Shown here: positions 1-10,739 of the stretch, piece by piece
How positions within the stretch are numbered: position 1 is the stretch's first letter
Layout: every line of letters begins with the position of its first letter
DNA from: Sperchopsis tessellata
Lineage: Eukaryota; Arthropoda; Insecta; Coleoptera; Hydrophilidae
Direction: 5' to 3'
Assembly (NCBI GenBank): GCA_033557685.1
Contig: JAWQRN010000304.1
Location: 1-31,779, forward strand
DNA: 31,779 nt
The notes under the pieces: generated by a model
The model's input: the letters and a program-made list of their open reading frames with translations, nothing else
Database searches by the model: none
What the model was told of the DNA's origin: nothing
Translations under genes and position numbers: made by a program

Positions 1-2380
1 TATATATATGGGAAGTATAAGAGATTTCACTAAACAGAAAACGATGCTAATGGGCTTAAGCCTTAATTAAAATAAATGAGCTAGTATAGTAGAATGTGTT
101 TATTTTGATTAATATTTAGCTTCACGTAGAAACATGCATTGCAAATAAGAAAACCTAGCGTAAGTTTTACGAGATATATTATGATTCACACCACCCTTTC
201 AAACATATACTTAATTTAATAATATCTATGAAATCCAGAATTGTAAAAATAGTAGATCCAGAATACAAAGCTAAAAATGTTAAGATTTTACACAATTTAA
301 TTAAAAAAATTATTATCATTCACATTTGTTAAATAGACTTTTAAATTCTAATTTTAATGATAATAATAATAAGAGACCGGAGAAAAATGGCAAATGGTAC
401 AAGAGGCTACATAATATTAATGGTCTTACACCATAATTAAAAACAATTATTGGCTGTGGTGGTGGACACAATTATAGCTAATATTAATAGCGTAACAACA
501 GGCAATTTGTTCACTAACACTAAAGATAACAGATCTACATCGCAAAAAAGTTGTCATTTATGAAATCCCATGTAAAGACTGTCATCTGATCTCATAGGTG
601 AAACTAAACATAAACTAATTAAACGTATCAACTTGCATAAGAGCAATGCAAAAACTCTAATGCATGCGGACTTACTCAACATGTTAATTTGAGTAAACAT
701 GAGCCGGAATATGACGGTGTTACAAAAATCAGATCAAAGCTCGAATGAAATAATGTACTGGTGTACTTTAGCTATGTTGTAGTCTGTCCTGTTTTACCTT
801 CGTCTTGTGTTTGTTAATGAATAGCTGTGTTACTATTGTAATTATGAATTAGTAAACGTTTTATTAATTCTTGTGCCCTTTTAATGCTAGTAGGCATCTT
901 TTGTACCATCTCGGTGCAGATGTCAGATTTTGGTGAGTTAAACTAACTCAAGACTCCATCTTGAAAAACTTACGTTAGGTGTGTTATTTTCTATGTATGT
1001 TTCTGATAATGTTTCTAAATGAAACTCAATATTGAACAAAATCAATATATTTTATTATGTCAGATTCTCTATGGTTGTAGTTAAATAGCTTTGTTAGTGG
1101 ATATTAAAAATGTATGTTGTAGATGAAGAACTTGAATGTTACCAGTTGACAAAGGGCATTACTATCTAGATCGGGATGTTTTCTAGTTTATATTAAAATT
1201 AGCAGTAGGTTTGCCTATTACTGCATTATTTTATTACATTGAAAGAATATATGGTTCAAATCGCCGAACAAATTACAGTCCCATTGACGCCAATATGATA
1301 AAGGTGCTTGGGGCTGTAACAATGATTTTATTTGGCATGGAATTGTTATAAAGTCTCTGAACGTGTAATTTAAGTTGTGGAATCACAACTTTATGTATAT
1401 TTTTGGATAGACACTAACGTATTTGACTCCTTTGATTACCCTGGAGTCCGTCGAAAAGTGATGCCATTACTGTATTAGTTCTTTTTTGGTTTAAATTGTG
1501 CTTTCAGTGGGATTATTTATCCGGTTTGTTCATTTATTCCTAGTTTGTCAGCGGTTTTATTACTGCTGATTCCTATATGGCTAGATATTCATAAAAAAAC
1601 CTAGTTTGTGCTTTTTCTAACACTCTTTTTGTATTTGATTTGAACTGTAGTGTTATATGATATATACATTGTTGGGGAATTGTTTCTATTGCAATTCTCG
1701 AATCCACCTGTTATTGTAGTGACGTAAGTCTCGTCGGAACGTTTAAGGAGTTTATATGAGTATTAAATTAAATTCTGTGATATATGCACAACAACTAGAG
1801 TTTCTTCTAGTTATTTGATTTCTCATATCGACAAACATTTAATTTTTTTACTTTATCGGTCGAAATGTCGGCACACGTGCTTGCAGTGGTCCGAATTTGT
1901 AAGCTTTTGTTTCTTATCTATTTTACATTATAAATAATTATTTTCGGAAATATTGTCTATATTATAAATTCTTGTTAACGTTTTAAAAGTGTGCTACACC
2001 ACTTTAAAAAGCATAGTACTCGTGTTTATTGATGACACTTCGCATCGACCATTATAAAACCTATACATTTACTGATCACTGGTATTGATGTTTATATTAG
2101 GAGATACAAGCGTGGAATTTCTCATGAACGGAGTTACAAATTGTTTATGATAATAGAGTCTGACAGACGCAAGTACGCCACGCAGTCAGCAGAAATTTAA
2201 ATGGAACCTTTGAATTTTGTTATTCCTTGGGTAAATGATTTTCAGTTGCAGTAATTGTAGAGCAGATAAGTGGTGTTCAATTTATTTAAATATTTGAAAT
2301 AAAAAAAAAATAATAAAGTGAGATTCTTGGTGAAATTTTATCATTTTCTAATTATTTAAAGTATTTTTAATAGGTTGAAA
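1..2380. other. AT-rich DNA without recognisable genes
   Basis: No frame of useful length and no transposon domain was recognised on either strand. The stretch is A/T-rich with many stop codons in every frame. It may hold the unrecognised 5' end of the hAT element that follows, because DNA transposons of this kind usually have several hundred bases before the transposase; no convincing left terminus was found. Confidence 0.6.
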
Positions 2381-2389
2381 CATGAGCAA

Positions 2390-2900
2390 CTCGTATACAA
2401 ATTGTTGGACTTAGTTTAATAAGGACGAACAGAACAAAAAAAAAAACAGTTGAAAGTTTATGTAAAAAGCAATTGGCGTTCAAGAAATTCATCAACAACT
2501 TATATTCACCGTCATTTGAAGGAGTCTTTGGCATAAAAAATCACCACAGCTGAATTTGATGAATATGAGTTTCTTGCTACATACTAAAAAACCGACTAAT
2601 ATGTTTCAATATGTAAATTGATCGAAAGCTAGAAGAATTAGCTGCTAAATTTGTTGCTGTTGATGGATTTTCAATAAACGGAATAGCAATAAGCGATTTT
2701 ATTTGGGCAAGTATGCAAAATTGAGGACTAAAACTTCCCAAAAATCTTTCGCATGTAATGTCTTTAATATAAAAATATTTTGAAAGTGCTTAGCAAGAAA
2801 TTGTTGCAAAGTTCAGTATACTAAAAAATTTAGCATATCCATTAATGAATGGGAGAATTTGAAGAATCGCAGATATATGAATGTGTCCAAGTATATTATT
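2390..2900 (+). pseudogene. hAT transposase, N-terminal part (broken)
   Basis: This is the front half of a hAT transposase, the nuclear enzyme that binds the element's ends and moves it by cut and paste. Near 2487-2534 a frame reads STTYIHRHLKESLA, which matches the second half of a BED zinc finger (threonine-rich turn, then H-x-H-L-K); the cysteine pair upstream is not clearly preserved. Near 2646-2690 a frame reads KFVAVDGFSINGI, and near 2826-2895 another reads KFSISINEWENLKNRRYMNV, the block that in this family holds the first catalytic aspartate (usually SLDEW; here the position is Asn). Blocks lie in different frames and contain stops, so the gene is dead. It continues at about 3620 after the inserted LINE piece. 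Confidence 0.75.
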
Positions 2901-2943
2901 AATATTATAGCGAGTATTTGCAGCTATTGCCGCTTCTAGTATC

Positions 2944-3619
2944 CTAATCGCCATTTATTCTTACCATTCCAATCACCTTTTCATAACCTCTCTTTCCATT
3001 ACACATTTTTATGTTGTTTATCCATTTCTTCCGAGGTCTCCCTCGTTTATTTCTTTGTGCTGTAGTCCAGTTCCATACCTTTATTGGGATTCTTTCTTCC
3101 TTCATTCAACTCAGATCATTTATATCATCTATAATAGTGTCTTTCATTGCCATATTACCTCTGATGCCTTAATTTATAACGTAATCGTACAAGGTTGATC
3201 CACAGCATCTTATCCATTACGTCATTTCAGCCGAGAGTAATCATTCTTTTGCCGATAACCCATATCTCCGCTCCATATGTTATAACTGGTCCTATTATTG
3301 TTTTAAATATATTTATTTTTTCCTCTCTGGTTAGGTTATTATTCCACAAGATTGGATGTAGTGTTTTTGTTATATTCTTTTCTTTGTCTATTTTCTTCAT
3401 TATGTTCTTGTCGTGTCTTCCATCTTCGAATATTGTGACTCCCAGATATTCATACTGACTAAGGTTTCTAATTATTCCGTTGTCTAGCTCTATATCCTGT
3501 CCTTTTCCTCCTATGACCATATATGGCGTCTTCTCTGTATTTACCTCTAAGCCCCACTTATTGTACTCCTCTATCAGTTTATTTAGCATGTATGTCATAT
3601 CCAGATTGCAGATCAGCAA
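2944..3619 (-). pseudogene. 5'-truncated LINE reverse transcriptase, C-terminal part
   Basis: On the minus strand an open frame of 130 residues (3619 to 3227) matches the late part of a non-LTR retrotransposon reverse transcriptase. It has the stretch after the catalytic FADD box (MLNKLIEEYNKWGLEVNTEK), then a YLGVTI motif, LHPILWNNNLTREEK, and TYGAEIW, all typical landmarks of the palm/thumb and connection region. After a frameshift the frame continues as KERIPIKVWNWTTAQ and then RGRPRKKWINNIK, the usual basic tail of these proteins, ending in a stop at 2944-2946. The catalytic core and endonuclease are missing, as expected from 5' truncation during target-primed reverse transcription. It lies inside the hAT transposase. 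LINE clade not certain. Confidence 0.85.
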
Positions 3620-4720
3620 TAACTATTTGAACATCTATAAAAAGTATTGTGTATATAATAATGAAATTTCACATTATCTTGGATTAGCAAGAATTTTAAA
3701 GCAATTGCCGCAACTGGAACTTCATACACTTTATTAAACTGTGTTTAAACTGCCTTTTGTAAAATATATAGTTGGCATTACAAGGGACAGCGCAGCGGCT
3801 ATGGTAAAGTTACATTCATCTGTACAACAGTTTTGCTATAATCATGCCTTGCATCTGGCGGTTATGAACACTTTATGTAATAAAAATAGCAATATTGATA
3901 TACAGCATGATAATGATGATGACTCATGTGATAAATTTCACCATTATACTACTCCAATCTCCAAAAGGGAGTTGGTGCATTTAACAATAATGAATTACAA
4001 CTAATCTTGGACTGCAAGACTAGGTGCAATATGATTCAATTTTAAAAACCTGTTATTAACGTTCTGAGGGAATTAAATTCTCAACATTTGTGGAAAATTG
4101 AGTAGTTGACAACATGTGCAGATGTATTAAATTCGTTATAACCTGTTAAACTAGAGGAGCTCAGTATACATGATACATAGTTTAAATAATCAAAATATTA
4201 TTCTTGCTCAGGAATTTTTAAATCAGATTAGAACACAAATTTCAAAACATCGAAGCTCAACATTATTATCACTAATAAAGTATTTAAGTAACCCTAATTT
4301 GAATAAACCATCAGATACTTCTTTTAAAATGTCAACCAAAAGTGAAATGATTAAATCAGAAAAATCTATCACGATAAGACTTTTTGACGAAATTCTGCAT
4401 ATAGAATTGTGAAGAAAAGATAACTAACTCTTTTGAAAAAATCCTTGATGAACAATCCATAAAAATACCCATATCTTTATATTTGGCTAAATCTTACCAA
4501 ACCAATGAAACTTTTCGTCAATAACTAAAGAATTCAATATGTATGAATCCACAGGCAATATTACTACCAATTTGTGACAACTTCTAGACGCACTACAGAC
4601 AATAAGACTATTTTCTCAGAAAAAGAGTGAATCATTTCAACTTTCAGCAAATTTATCTCAAAAATTAGAATAGATGTCGGATAAATCGGCAATTGCTTTG
4701 TGTTTTTTTAAATTCTACTC
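3620..4720 (+). pseudogene. hAT transposase, C-terminal part (broken)
   Basis: This carries on the transposase interrupted at about 2900. A frame near 3680-3700 reads HYLGLARI, and 3765-3815 reads KYIVGITRDSAAAMVKL, which fits the hAT block IT-x-D-x-A-x-x-MVK whose Asp is the second catalytic residue (present). CYNHALHLAV (3835-3864) is the C-x2-H block, and LQLILDCKTRCNMIQF (3997-4042) matches the LDCKTRW-N block with Trp changed to Cys. A segment at 4170-4412 corresponds to the helical insertion domain. Near 4530-4716 come EFNMYESTG, LLDALQTIRLFSQ and MSDKSAIALCFFKFY, the hAT dimerisation domain, in which the usual acidic-RAFS motif is degraded. Stops at 3735-3737, 4032-4034 and within the last domain show that it cannot make an intact enzyme. 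Confidence 0.85.
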
Positions 4721-5105
4721 AGTAAATGTAATATTACGAACTTTGAACATTTCTTCCTGTTAAATATTTTGAAATACATTTTTTTATTTATTATGAAACT
4801 TTAAATACAGATCCTTAAAAATGGTTGAGAAGGGTTTGAATTTAGAGCGTAACTTAGCTGTATAATGTAAGTTTTAATAATGCATTGTGTAATTTCACAC
4901 ATTTTTATGCAGTCTTATGTATATGTTTTCCGTAATTTACCAACTTATACTATATATTTAAAATCTGTTATAAAAGTATGTAGGGAATAAATTAACCAAT
5001 GTGGATAGATATGGGTATAATTATTATATACAAATTCTTTATAAGATAATGTGTTTACAGAAAATAAATATTAAACGTAACTATACTGTTCTAGTTTGAA
5101 ATATA

Positions 5106-5179
5106 TTGAGAAATCTCGAGAAATAAAATAATTCTTGATTCTCGAGAAATAAAAAAACCGCGAGAAATGAAAAACCCTA
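5106..5179 (+). repeat. candidate right terminus of the hAT element
   Basis: The motif GAGAAAT recurs four times in 65 bases, with CTCGAGAAATAAAA at about 5115 and 5140 and CGCGAGAAATGAAAAACCCTA at the end. Read in reverse this begins TAGGGTTTTTCATTTCTCG, the form of a hAT terminal repeat followed by subterminal transposase-binding repeats. It lies about 460 bases after the transposase homology ends. The eight bases outside it are CTAACAAC. The matching left end was not identified with confidence. Confidence 0.5.
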
Positions 5180-5534
5180 CTAACAACTAATTAATCAGGA
5201 TTGCTTTGTATAGAACCATCTGTAGGTTTAGCAAATTTCTACCAATGAATGAGGATAATTTTTTTTCCAATATGTGTTAGTTCGTATAGGTATTGGAGGT
5301 ATTTTCGTTTCTGAGTACAGGGTCATTATTTAGCTGCGCATGTTTGTTAAAGAATTTTTGCTCTAGTTATTTTCTTCGAAAATTTTGTTGGGGACTTTGT
5401 GCTTCTATTTACATTCAATTAGTTAGCGCAGATTTCATAAATCCACACGCTTTTCAAAATGCAACAGACTGAATTTCTTATGTGTGTCAAAATTTTGTTT
5501 GATATTGCGAATTAATAAGTAAAACTCGTAATTT

Positions 5535-6625
5535 ATTTGTGACCTGAACATGTTTTGGGATCTGATTCCCCCCAGGTTCTACTTAAACTTCTCATAATAT
5601 TTAAACCCAACACGCATTTGGCTAGACTATATTTTATGTGATATTCACAGCTCAATCTATGGTTAAAAATTAAATCTTGGACTCTTACAAAAGTCATTAT
5701 TCCTATGTTGTTATTACTGAGCCTAATTATGGGAGCTTGAATAATTTTCTATTGTCGATTGTGATGAGTTTAGACTTCATGAATATTCTTTCACGAAATA
5801 TTTTTAAACGCTTGGATCATCTGCATCACTGTATGATTTTTTTTTAACTCGAATGAATACTCATATGTCATCTTCGTACGAAATTATTTCTGTTTGCAGA
5901 GATGATATATAAATATTCAAAAGTTTGGGCCCTAGGTACAAACTCTAATATAAGCTACTGTTCGCCACTCAGGAAATTATTAGAATTTCACCATTCCTTA
6001 TTAATATTTTTCGATTGTACAAATCTTTTTGAATAATAAACATCAAGAATAAGGACATTTACATTTTGGTTAATTCTTGTAAAATGTTTTCAATCAAAAC
6101 ATTGTCATGTCCTGCTTTTATATATTATCTATATAAAATATAAGAGCAATTATAAATTATTATTCATTAAAGATCTGGGTTTCACTCACCAGACATGCAA
6201 CAGTATCAACGGTTCCCCTGCTTTTCTTAAACCCAGATTGTCTTTTATCTAACCATCACCTACTTTCTAGAAACCAGTCTAATCTAGCAACAATTAGATG
6301 ATCTACTAAACTAAGTATGCAGGAGGATAAAGTAATGAGCCTATAGCTAGTATATAAATTAGGATCTTTTCTTTTTTGATGGAAACGTTGTTTGACAAAG
6401 GAAGACCATTTGTTTAAATTAATTTTGTCGTCTGGTGGGAGATATATAGAATAAATGCTTAGTATAACATTTCGATAGATTAAAATGTGTTTTTTTGTCT
6501 AGTAATGTTTCTGAAATACAAATTAAGTCTGCGAAATTTTTGTCGAAATGAATTGTTTAGCACTGTTTTTCATTTTGAACGCTTTTAGCATTCCACTGTA
6601 TTATGTTAATTATTGAATCTGGAAC
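5535..6625 (-). pseudogene. LINE ORF2: endonuclease start plus reverse transcriptase (broken)
   Basis: The minus strand near 6623-6580 reads INIIQWNAKSV, the classic beginning of a LINE endonuclease (I-Q-W-N-A), and 6540-6500 reads FADLICISETLL, matching the D-I-I-C-I-S-E-T-W-L block with its catalytic Glu. The endonuclease then stops abruptly and reverse-transcriptase homology begins: KRKDPNLYTSYRLITLSSCI (usual: Y-R-P-I-S-L-L-S-C), RLDWFLES, then KRQSGFKKSRGTVDTV (the usual Q-x-G-F-R block), at about 6400-6210. The palm region with its catalytic box is not readable. The end of the domain appears as a degraded LGLNIMRSLSRTWGESD near 5620-5550 (usual: LNILK-x-L-x-x-T-x-W-G-A-D). Many stops and frame changes; inactive. 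Confidence 0.75.
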
Positions 6626-6639
6626 TATTTTTTAAGTAT

Positions 6640-7190
6640 TTAGTTAAAAATGTATTAAAGTTAGGTCAAGATTTTCCTGGTCGATCGGAGTAGATTCAAC
6701 GGAGTATATTCATCGAAAGAAGGTTCGTTATTATTTTTTTGATTGGAGAAAAAAGGGTACTCATAAACTGACTTATTTGACTCAAAGGAGGTATACAAAT
6801 CAAGCAAGCAGGCCCTGTCGTCATCAACATCAAAGCGATTTGATTTATGTACTGTCTCTTTCTTGTTTACTAGTTTTATTGTGGATCTATATAACCCTTT
6901 GTAATTGTTTACAATAGATGCTGGATTTTCAATTATAGATTACTGTGAGTGTGTCTTAAGGCCTGGAAATGTATGGGGTCCAGTAGGTTGACTTCGTAGA
7001 AGGTGATGTTGTAGTACGGTATTATTAATTTAATTTTCCTTTGTCGTTATCTATCAGGGCAAATTTTTGTTGTTGAGGCATATTTGCCTAGGCAATTAAT
7101 ACATTTGACAATACATAGGGGCGACCATCCTGCTAGTCTTCCTCAAAAATCACATCTGAGCAAACTCTTCATCGTATTTCGTATTTGTAG
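6640..7190 (-). pseudogene. LINE ORF1 (gag-like) fragment with a zinc knuckle
   Basis: Read on the minus strand, 7125-7075 encodes KCINCLGKYASTTKICP. This fits the last zinc knuckle of jockey/I-type ORF1 proteins, C-x2-C-x3-H-x6-C followed by Pro, except that the His is Tyr. About 20 codons upstream there is a partial, damaged earlier knuckle (RCDF, stop, GRLAGW). Family proteins of this type bind the LINE RNA and form ribonucleoprotein particles. Downstream the frame is repeatedly interrupted, and the last readable segment (DEYTPLNLLRST) lies just before the ORF2 start region, as expected. It is a pseudogene; the assignment rests mainly on the knuckle and on its position upstream of the endonuclease. 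Confidence 0.6.
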
Positions 7191-7199
7191 TGATTTTTC

Positions 7200-7217
7200 G
7201 TATATATATATATATGT
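7200..7217. repeat. short (TA)n microsatellite
   Basis: About eight TA units next to the 5' side of the minus-strand LINE remnant. No role is implied. Confidence 0.8.
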
Positions 7218-8800
7218 ACTTTGGAGGTAGAGATAAATAAAAAAAAATAAAATGTTTTGGCGAACGTAATTGCGACTGTCTTAATGGGAACATTAGAGGT
7301 TTTTCATTTTATACTACCTGGCGGTTTATTCAGCGAACGATAAGGACTTTTCTTTTACCACATCTAATGTTTTATTTAATTTCGTCCTCTGGGATCTCTG
7401 TGTTTTTTTTTATATGACTCCTTGACAATAAACTTGATGTCTAGGAATCAACGCGATTCATACTTCATTAAGAATTAAACTATGTGCACTAAAAATTCAC
7501 AAGAAATTTGATGCGCTTTTAAAATTATTGAAAGTCCATTTATTTTATTGTAAATATATCTTTGTTTGTATATCTGTAGGTTATAGGTTTTAATATTATA
7601 TTTGTTTAATTAATTGATACTGTCACATTTAATTCATTTAAATTCATTTTATCTGTATGAGAATTTGTTATATTTATTTTAACCTAGATTTTTAATTTTT
7701 ATTTTCCGTTATTAGCAAAATATCAAATCAACTTTTCAACAAAGGTAGAAATAAGGGTAATTTACCAACCTATTTTGGTTAGTTGTACATTTAGGTCAAT
7801 AGCTGAACGTCGAATAAAAATATTATTGTTGTTTATTTACATATTTAATATATATTTGACAAGCTATATATAGCAGCAACCACAGGAGATTTATTGTAGA
7901 GAATTATAATTTTAAACTGGAAGACGTCAGAAGTTGCGTAAACTCAGAGTTAACTAGAATGATTATTTATGTTGAATTAAACACCATCTCACCTGAGGTC
8001 GAATCCCATTATAGCGCACACCACAAATATGTGACATTGGTAAGATCACCTGCTACTTATAGTTTAGTATGTTGATGTGAAAGAATCATTTAATGGGGCA
8101 AAGTTGTAATTATTCAAAAGTTGAAGTGCGTATTTTGCAAAAAAATCTGATGAAGTTACACTTCACTGAACTTGTTATCAAACTTCAAATTAAAGTGTTG
8201 CGACAAACTTTCCAGTAATTAATCCCTAACAATGTTTTAACTACTTCGCTGCTGCCTAAAGTTACTCAGATATTCTGTAATTTTAAATTCGACCGAACAG
8301 CCTTCAAGGTTGAGAAGAGCTCGTATTTTCTACGCCGAAACCATAATATTTATAATTTTAAAAGCTTTGAATTATCCACAGAACTTAAAGGTAACAATGT
8401 TTGCCATTTTTAATTAATCTTCCGTAAAACATACAATTAATGCACAATTTGAAAACAGATTCAAGGAATTCATCAAAATAATAAACAGTAATAAAAATCA
8501 ATATAAACAATGACTATGCAATATAAAGCACCATGCAACAAATATTAGGATTTTTGCTATGTGCATGTGGGGGGTTCAGTGTGCTGGTACTATGATCAAT
8601 CATTTAATGCACTATTGTAATTCAATTATACTGCTATAATTATTTGGAGAATAGTTTCAAGTGAGTTAATACATGATTTTGACCAAAATTTATAACATAA
8701 GTAAATGAGTATTGTGTGGATATGTTGACACATTTTTGAGTTCATAATATAAAACTTGAATATGTTATTTCACAATAAACATATGATTGTCATTAGTACT
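7218..8800. other. AT-rich DNA without recognisable genes
   Basis: Scanned on both strands; no domain, repeat array or RNA gene was recognised. A single B-box-like string at 7997-8007 (GGTCGAATCCC) has no accompanying tRNA structure. Confidence 0.55.
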
Positions 8801-8802
8801 TT

Positions 8803-8931
8803 GGCAAGAAGACAAAAGCAGAGGTTGATTACTTTGTGCAGAAAAACCCAGGAATTAGAGTAAGCAAAGGTAAACCAACAATGATGTGATATCTACGTTT
8901 AACAGAAAGTCCGGACACCACTAAAAGATAA
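8803..8931 (+). other. short coding-like segment, unrecognised
   Basis: One plus-strand frame reads FGKKTKAEVDYFVQKNPGIR, then about ten further residues to an in-frame TGA at 8887-8889, then YLRLTESPDTTKR to a stop. The composition (mixed charge, normal codon variety) is unlike the surrounding A/T-driven noise. The spacing of aromatic, Pro and Ile residues loosely recalls the DNA-binding region of pogo-type transposases, but I cannot make a firm match and no catalytic block follows. It could be a decayed transposon piece or a fragment of a host exon. Confidence 0.25.
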
Positions 8932-10498
8932 TTTGATCAATTAAAAATGATTAAAATATAATAGCATAGCGATTTAGACAGTTTGTGATCACAAAATAAT
9001 AGCTCGCGTTCATATTGACTGAGTTACGGGTTAACATATTAAATATCCGAGTGATGTAAATTTCTGGTGGAGAGATTAGGTAATAGGGAGCAATCAGTGG
9101 TTAAAAAAGTTGGGTAAAATCACTGCCAAATGTAAACGAATGTGAATATTCTAGCAATATACTAATGAATACTTTGCAATTAAGTGTTCAAGTACTAAAT
9201 GACCAAACATTTAGGATTTTCGATAAAACAATGACAATTATTAAGGATAAACTAACAAAATGTGACCCCAAAATTGAAAGTGATTTCTTTTACAGGAGAA
9301 AATGCCATGGTAAATTAAGGTAAACTCTCCTTCAAATCAATTGCTAAGGCATATTTAATGCTTAAAGAAATGTATGTAGTGGCAACATTATTCAACAATT
9401 CTCCAACAGTGGGAAATACAGAAAAACATAATATTTTGATGTTCTGAACATGAAATACGAATATCTTAGAATATGAGCATATATAAGATAGCTTTCATTA
9501 TTTAAAACTATTTACAGTATATTTATGTATTAGCCAGCTATTTAATCTAATTTCATAGAGCTGGTGAAGAAAATTGTGAATTCTTAATTTTGTTAAAAAA
9601 TATCAAACGATCCACATTTTTAACAACGAGAAATGTACACATCTCACGATGTTTTGAACCGATTTCAATTCTATTTCCACAGACAGATAACATATAAGTA
9701 TTACAAGGTAGGATATGCCATTTGTGGGGGTAAAAAGGCCAAACAAAACAATTATTCCATAATGTTTTTTTAAGTTCCCCTAGAAATAAAAATAGGCTTG
9801 CTTTAGATCAAAATTGTCTCTGAATCAGATCTTGAGTAAATCTGGGGCACTAGGTTTGAAACGAAGATACTGTGTGTCGAAATGGCACGACTTTGAAAAT
9901 AACCCGTTTTACGTTTTTAATACATTAAATTTAACGCTATCCTCAATGCAAAAAATATGATAAAGTAATATCATCTATAGAAGATAAAACAAAAACTGTT
10001 TCACCAACAATCTTAGAAATGTGACCCATTTATTGTAGATGTAAAGTAGGTAAATATTTTATAACTTGTATGGAATTACCAAAACAAATTTTTATGATAT
10101 TAGCAGCGATTTCGTGGAAGGTAAAGTTACTAATGATGTTAGATGAATAAAATAGAATGCCAGTAAATTTTGAAATTAAAATTGATATTTTCTTATACTT
10201 TTCTATTTTTGTATTGTTGTGCCATATAATTACTAATAATTTAATGGGTTGCAAATCATATATACTTCTACGATCTTATAGTATACTTATAAATATACGG
10301 AACATTTTGTTGGTTATGAAAATACTTAACATTTTTTTTATTTGTATTATTTTTTTTTGTTTTATATTATCATCTTCCAAATTTGAATGGATACCTATCT
10401 ATAGTTTTATGTCAGATACTAAATATATTTAAATTTTTTCCTAGTCTTGCTTTCAAATTTTATTTGTCGTTTCTTTATTGTAATTGTATTATATTACT
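8932..10498. other. AT-rich DNA without recognisable genes
   Basis: No convincing homology was seen. The open frames of 74 and 91 codons on opposite strands between 10030 and 10432 overlap each other and are dominated by Ile, Phe, Leu and Asn, as expected by chance in A/T-rich DNA. Confidence 0.55.
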
Positions 10499-10502
10499 TT
10501 AA

Positions 10503-10515
10503 CTCTTTCATTACT
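10503..10515 (+). repeat. piggyBac left terminal inverted repeat
   Basis: CTCTTTCATTACT, directly after TTAA. It differs from the inverted right end at one base, the second position (T instead of C). Confidence 0.9.
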
Positions 10516-10518
10516 AAC

Positions 10519-10534
10519 GGGACATATACATCCC
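10519..10534 (+). repeat. piggyBac left subterminal motif
   Basis: GGGACATATACATCCC, three bases inside the left terminal repeat. It is itself a partial palindrome (GGGA...TCCC) and recurs with one change at 12277-12292. Probably a transposase-binding site, by analogy with subterminal repeats in the family. Confidence 0.7.
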
Positions 10535-10739
10535 AAGCAAAAATCTAGAAATCCTGTTGGGTCAGAAATACGTTGTAAAATCCAAAAACAAAGTCCCATC
10601 AGTGTTTTAAAGTATTTTAAAGGTGTTAGGTTGGTAGTAGTTTTTGACAATTGTTTTGAAGTTAAACTGTCAGTGTGTTATTTACGGTGCATGTTTTAAG
10701 ATATTTTAGTTGTTTATTACGTAAAATATCATCATAAAA

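Larger units (their letters stand above)
2390..5179 (+). mobile_element. decayed hAT DNA transposon, interrupted by a LINE fragment
   Basis: Transposase homology runs in the order expected for a BED-type hAT element: zinc-finger-like block near 2487-2534, RNase H-like core blocks near 2646-2690 and 2826-2895, further core blocks from 3765 to 4042, and the C-terminal dimerisation domain near 4530-4716. A LINE fragment on the opposite strand sits between the core blocks (about 2900-3620). The right end is probably at 5179, where the sequence reads AAAAACCCTA, the complement of a typical hAT TAGGG/CAGGG start. The left end is not resolved, so the start given is only where protein homology begins. 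Seen: the blocks and their order. Inferred: that they belong to one insertion. Confidence 0.75.
5530..7190 (-). mobile_element. jockey/I-like LINE remnant with both ORFs represented
   Basis: On the minus strand, in 5' to 3' order, are a gag-like ORF1 piece (7190-6640), the start of an apurinic-type endonuclease (about 6623-6480), and a reverse transcriptase (about 6470-5535). The order is that of a two-ORF LINE of the jockey or I group, which copies its own RNA at a nicked target. Most of the endonuclease and its link to the reverse transcriptase are deleted. Its 3' part lies next to the hAT right terminus at 5179. No poly(A)-type tail or target-site duplication was identified. Confidence 0.75.

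Noticed and set aside
1788..1830. Possible left end of the hAT element (ACAACAAC before TAGAGTTTC)
   Set aside because: Only 6 of 8 bases match the right flank CTAACAAC, the terminal match is poor, and the flank is low-complexity; not strong enough to call.
3195..3737. Plus-strand frames of 85-87 codons
   Set aside because: Mostly the reverse of the minus-strand reverse transcriptase fragment; only the last 30 codons or so of the second (from about 3620) belong to the hAT transposase.
7997..8007. GGTCGAATCCC, B-box-like string
   Set aside because: One base short of the consensus, with no A box at the right distance and no cloverleaf; not a tRNA or clear SINE.
10030..10432. Overlapping 74- and 91-codon frames on opposite strands
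   Set aside because: A/T-driven composition, mutual overlap and no homology; no support for a gene.
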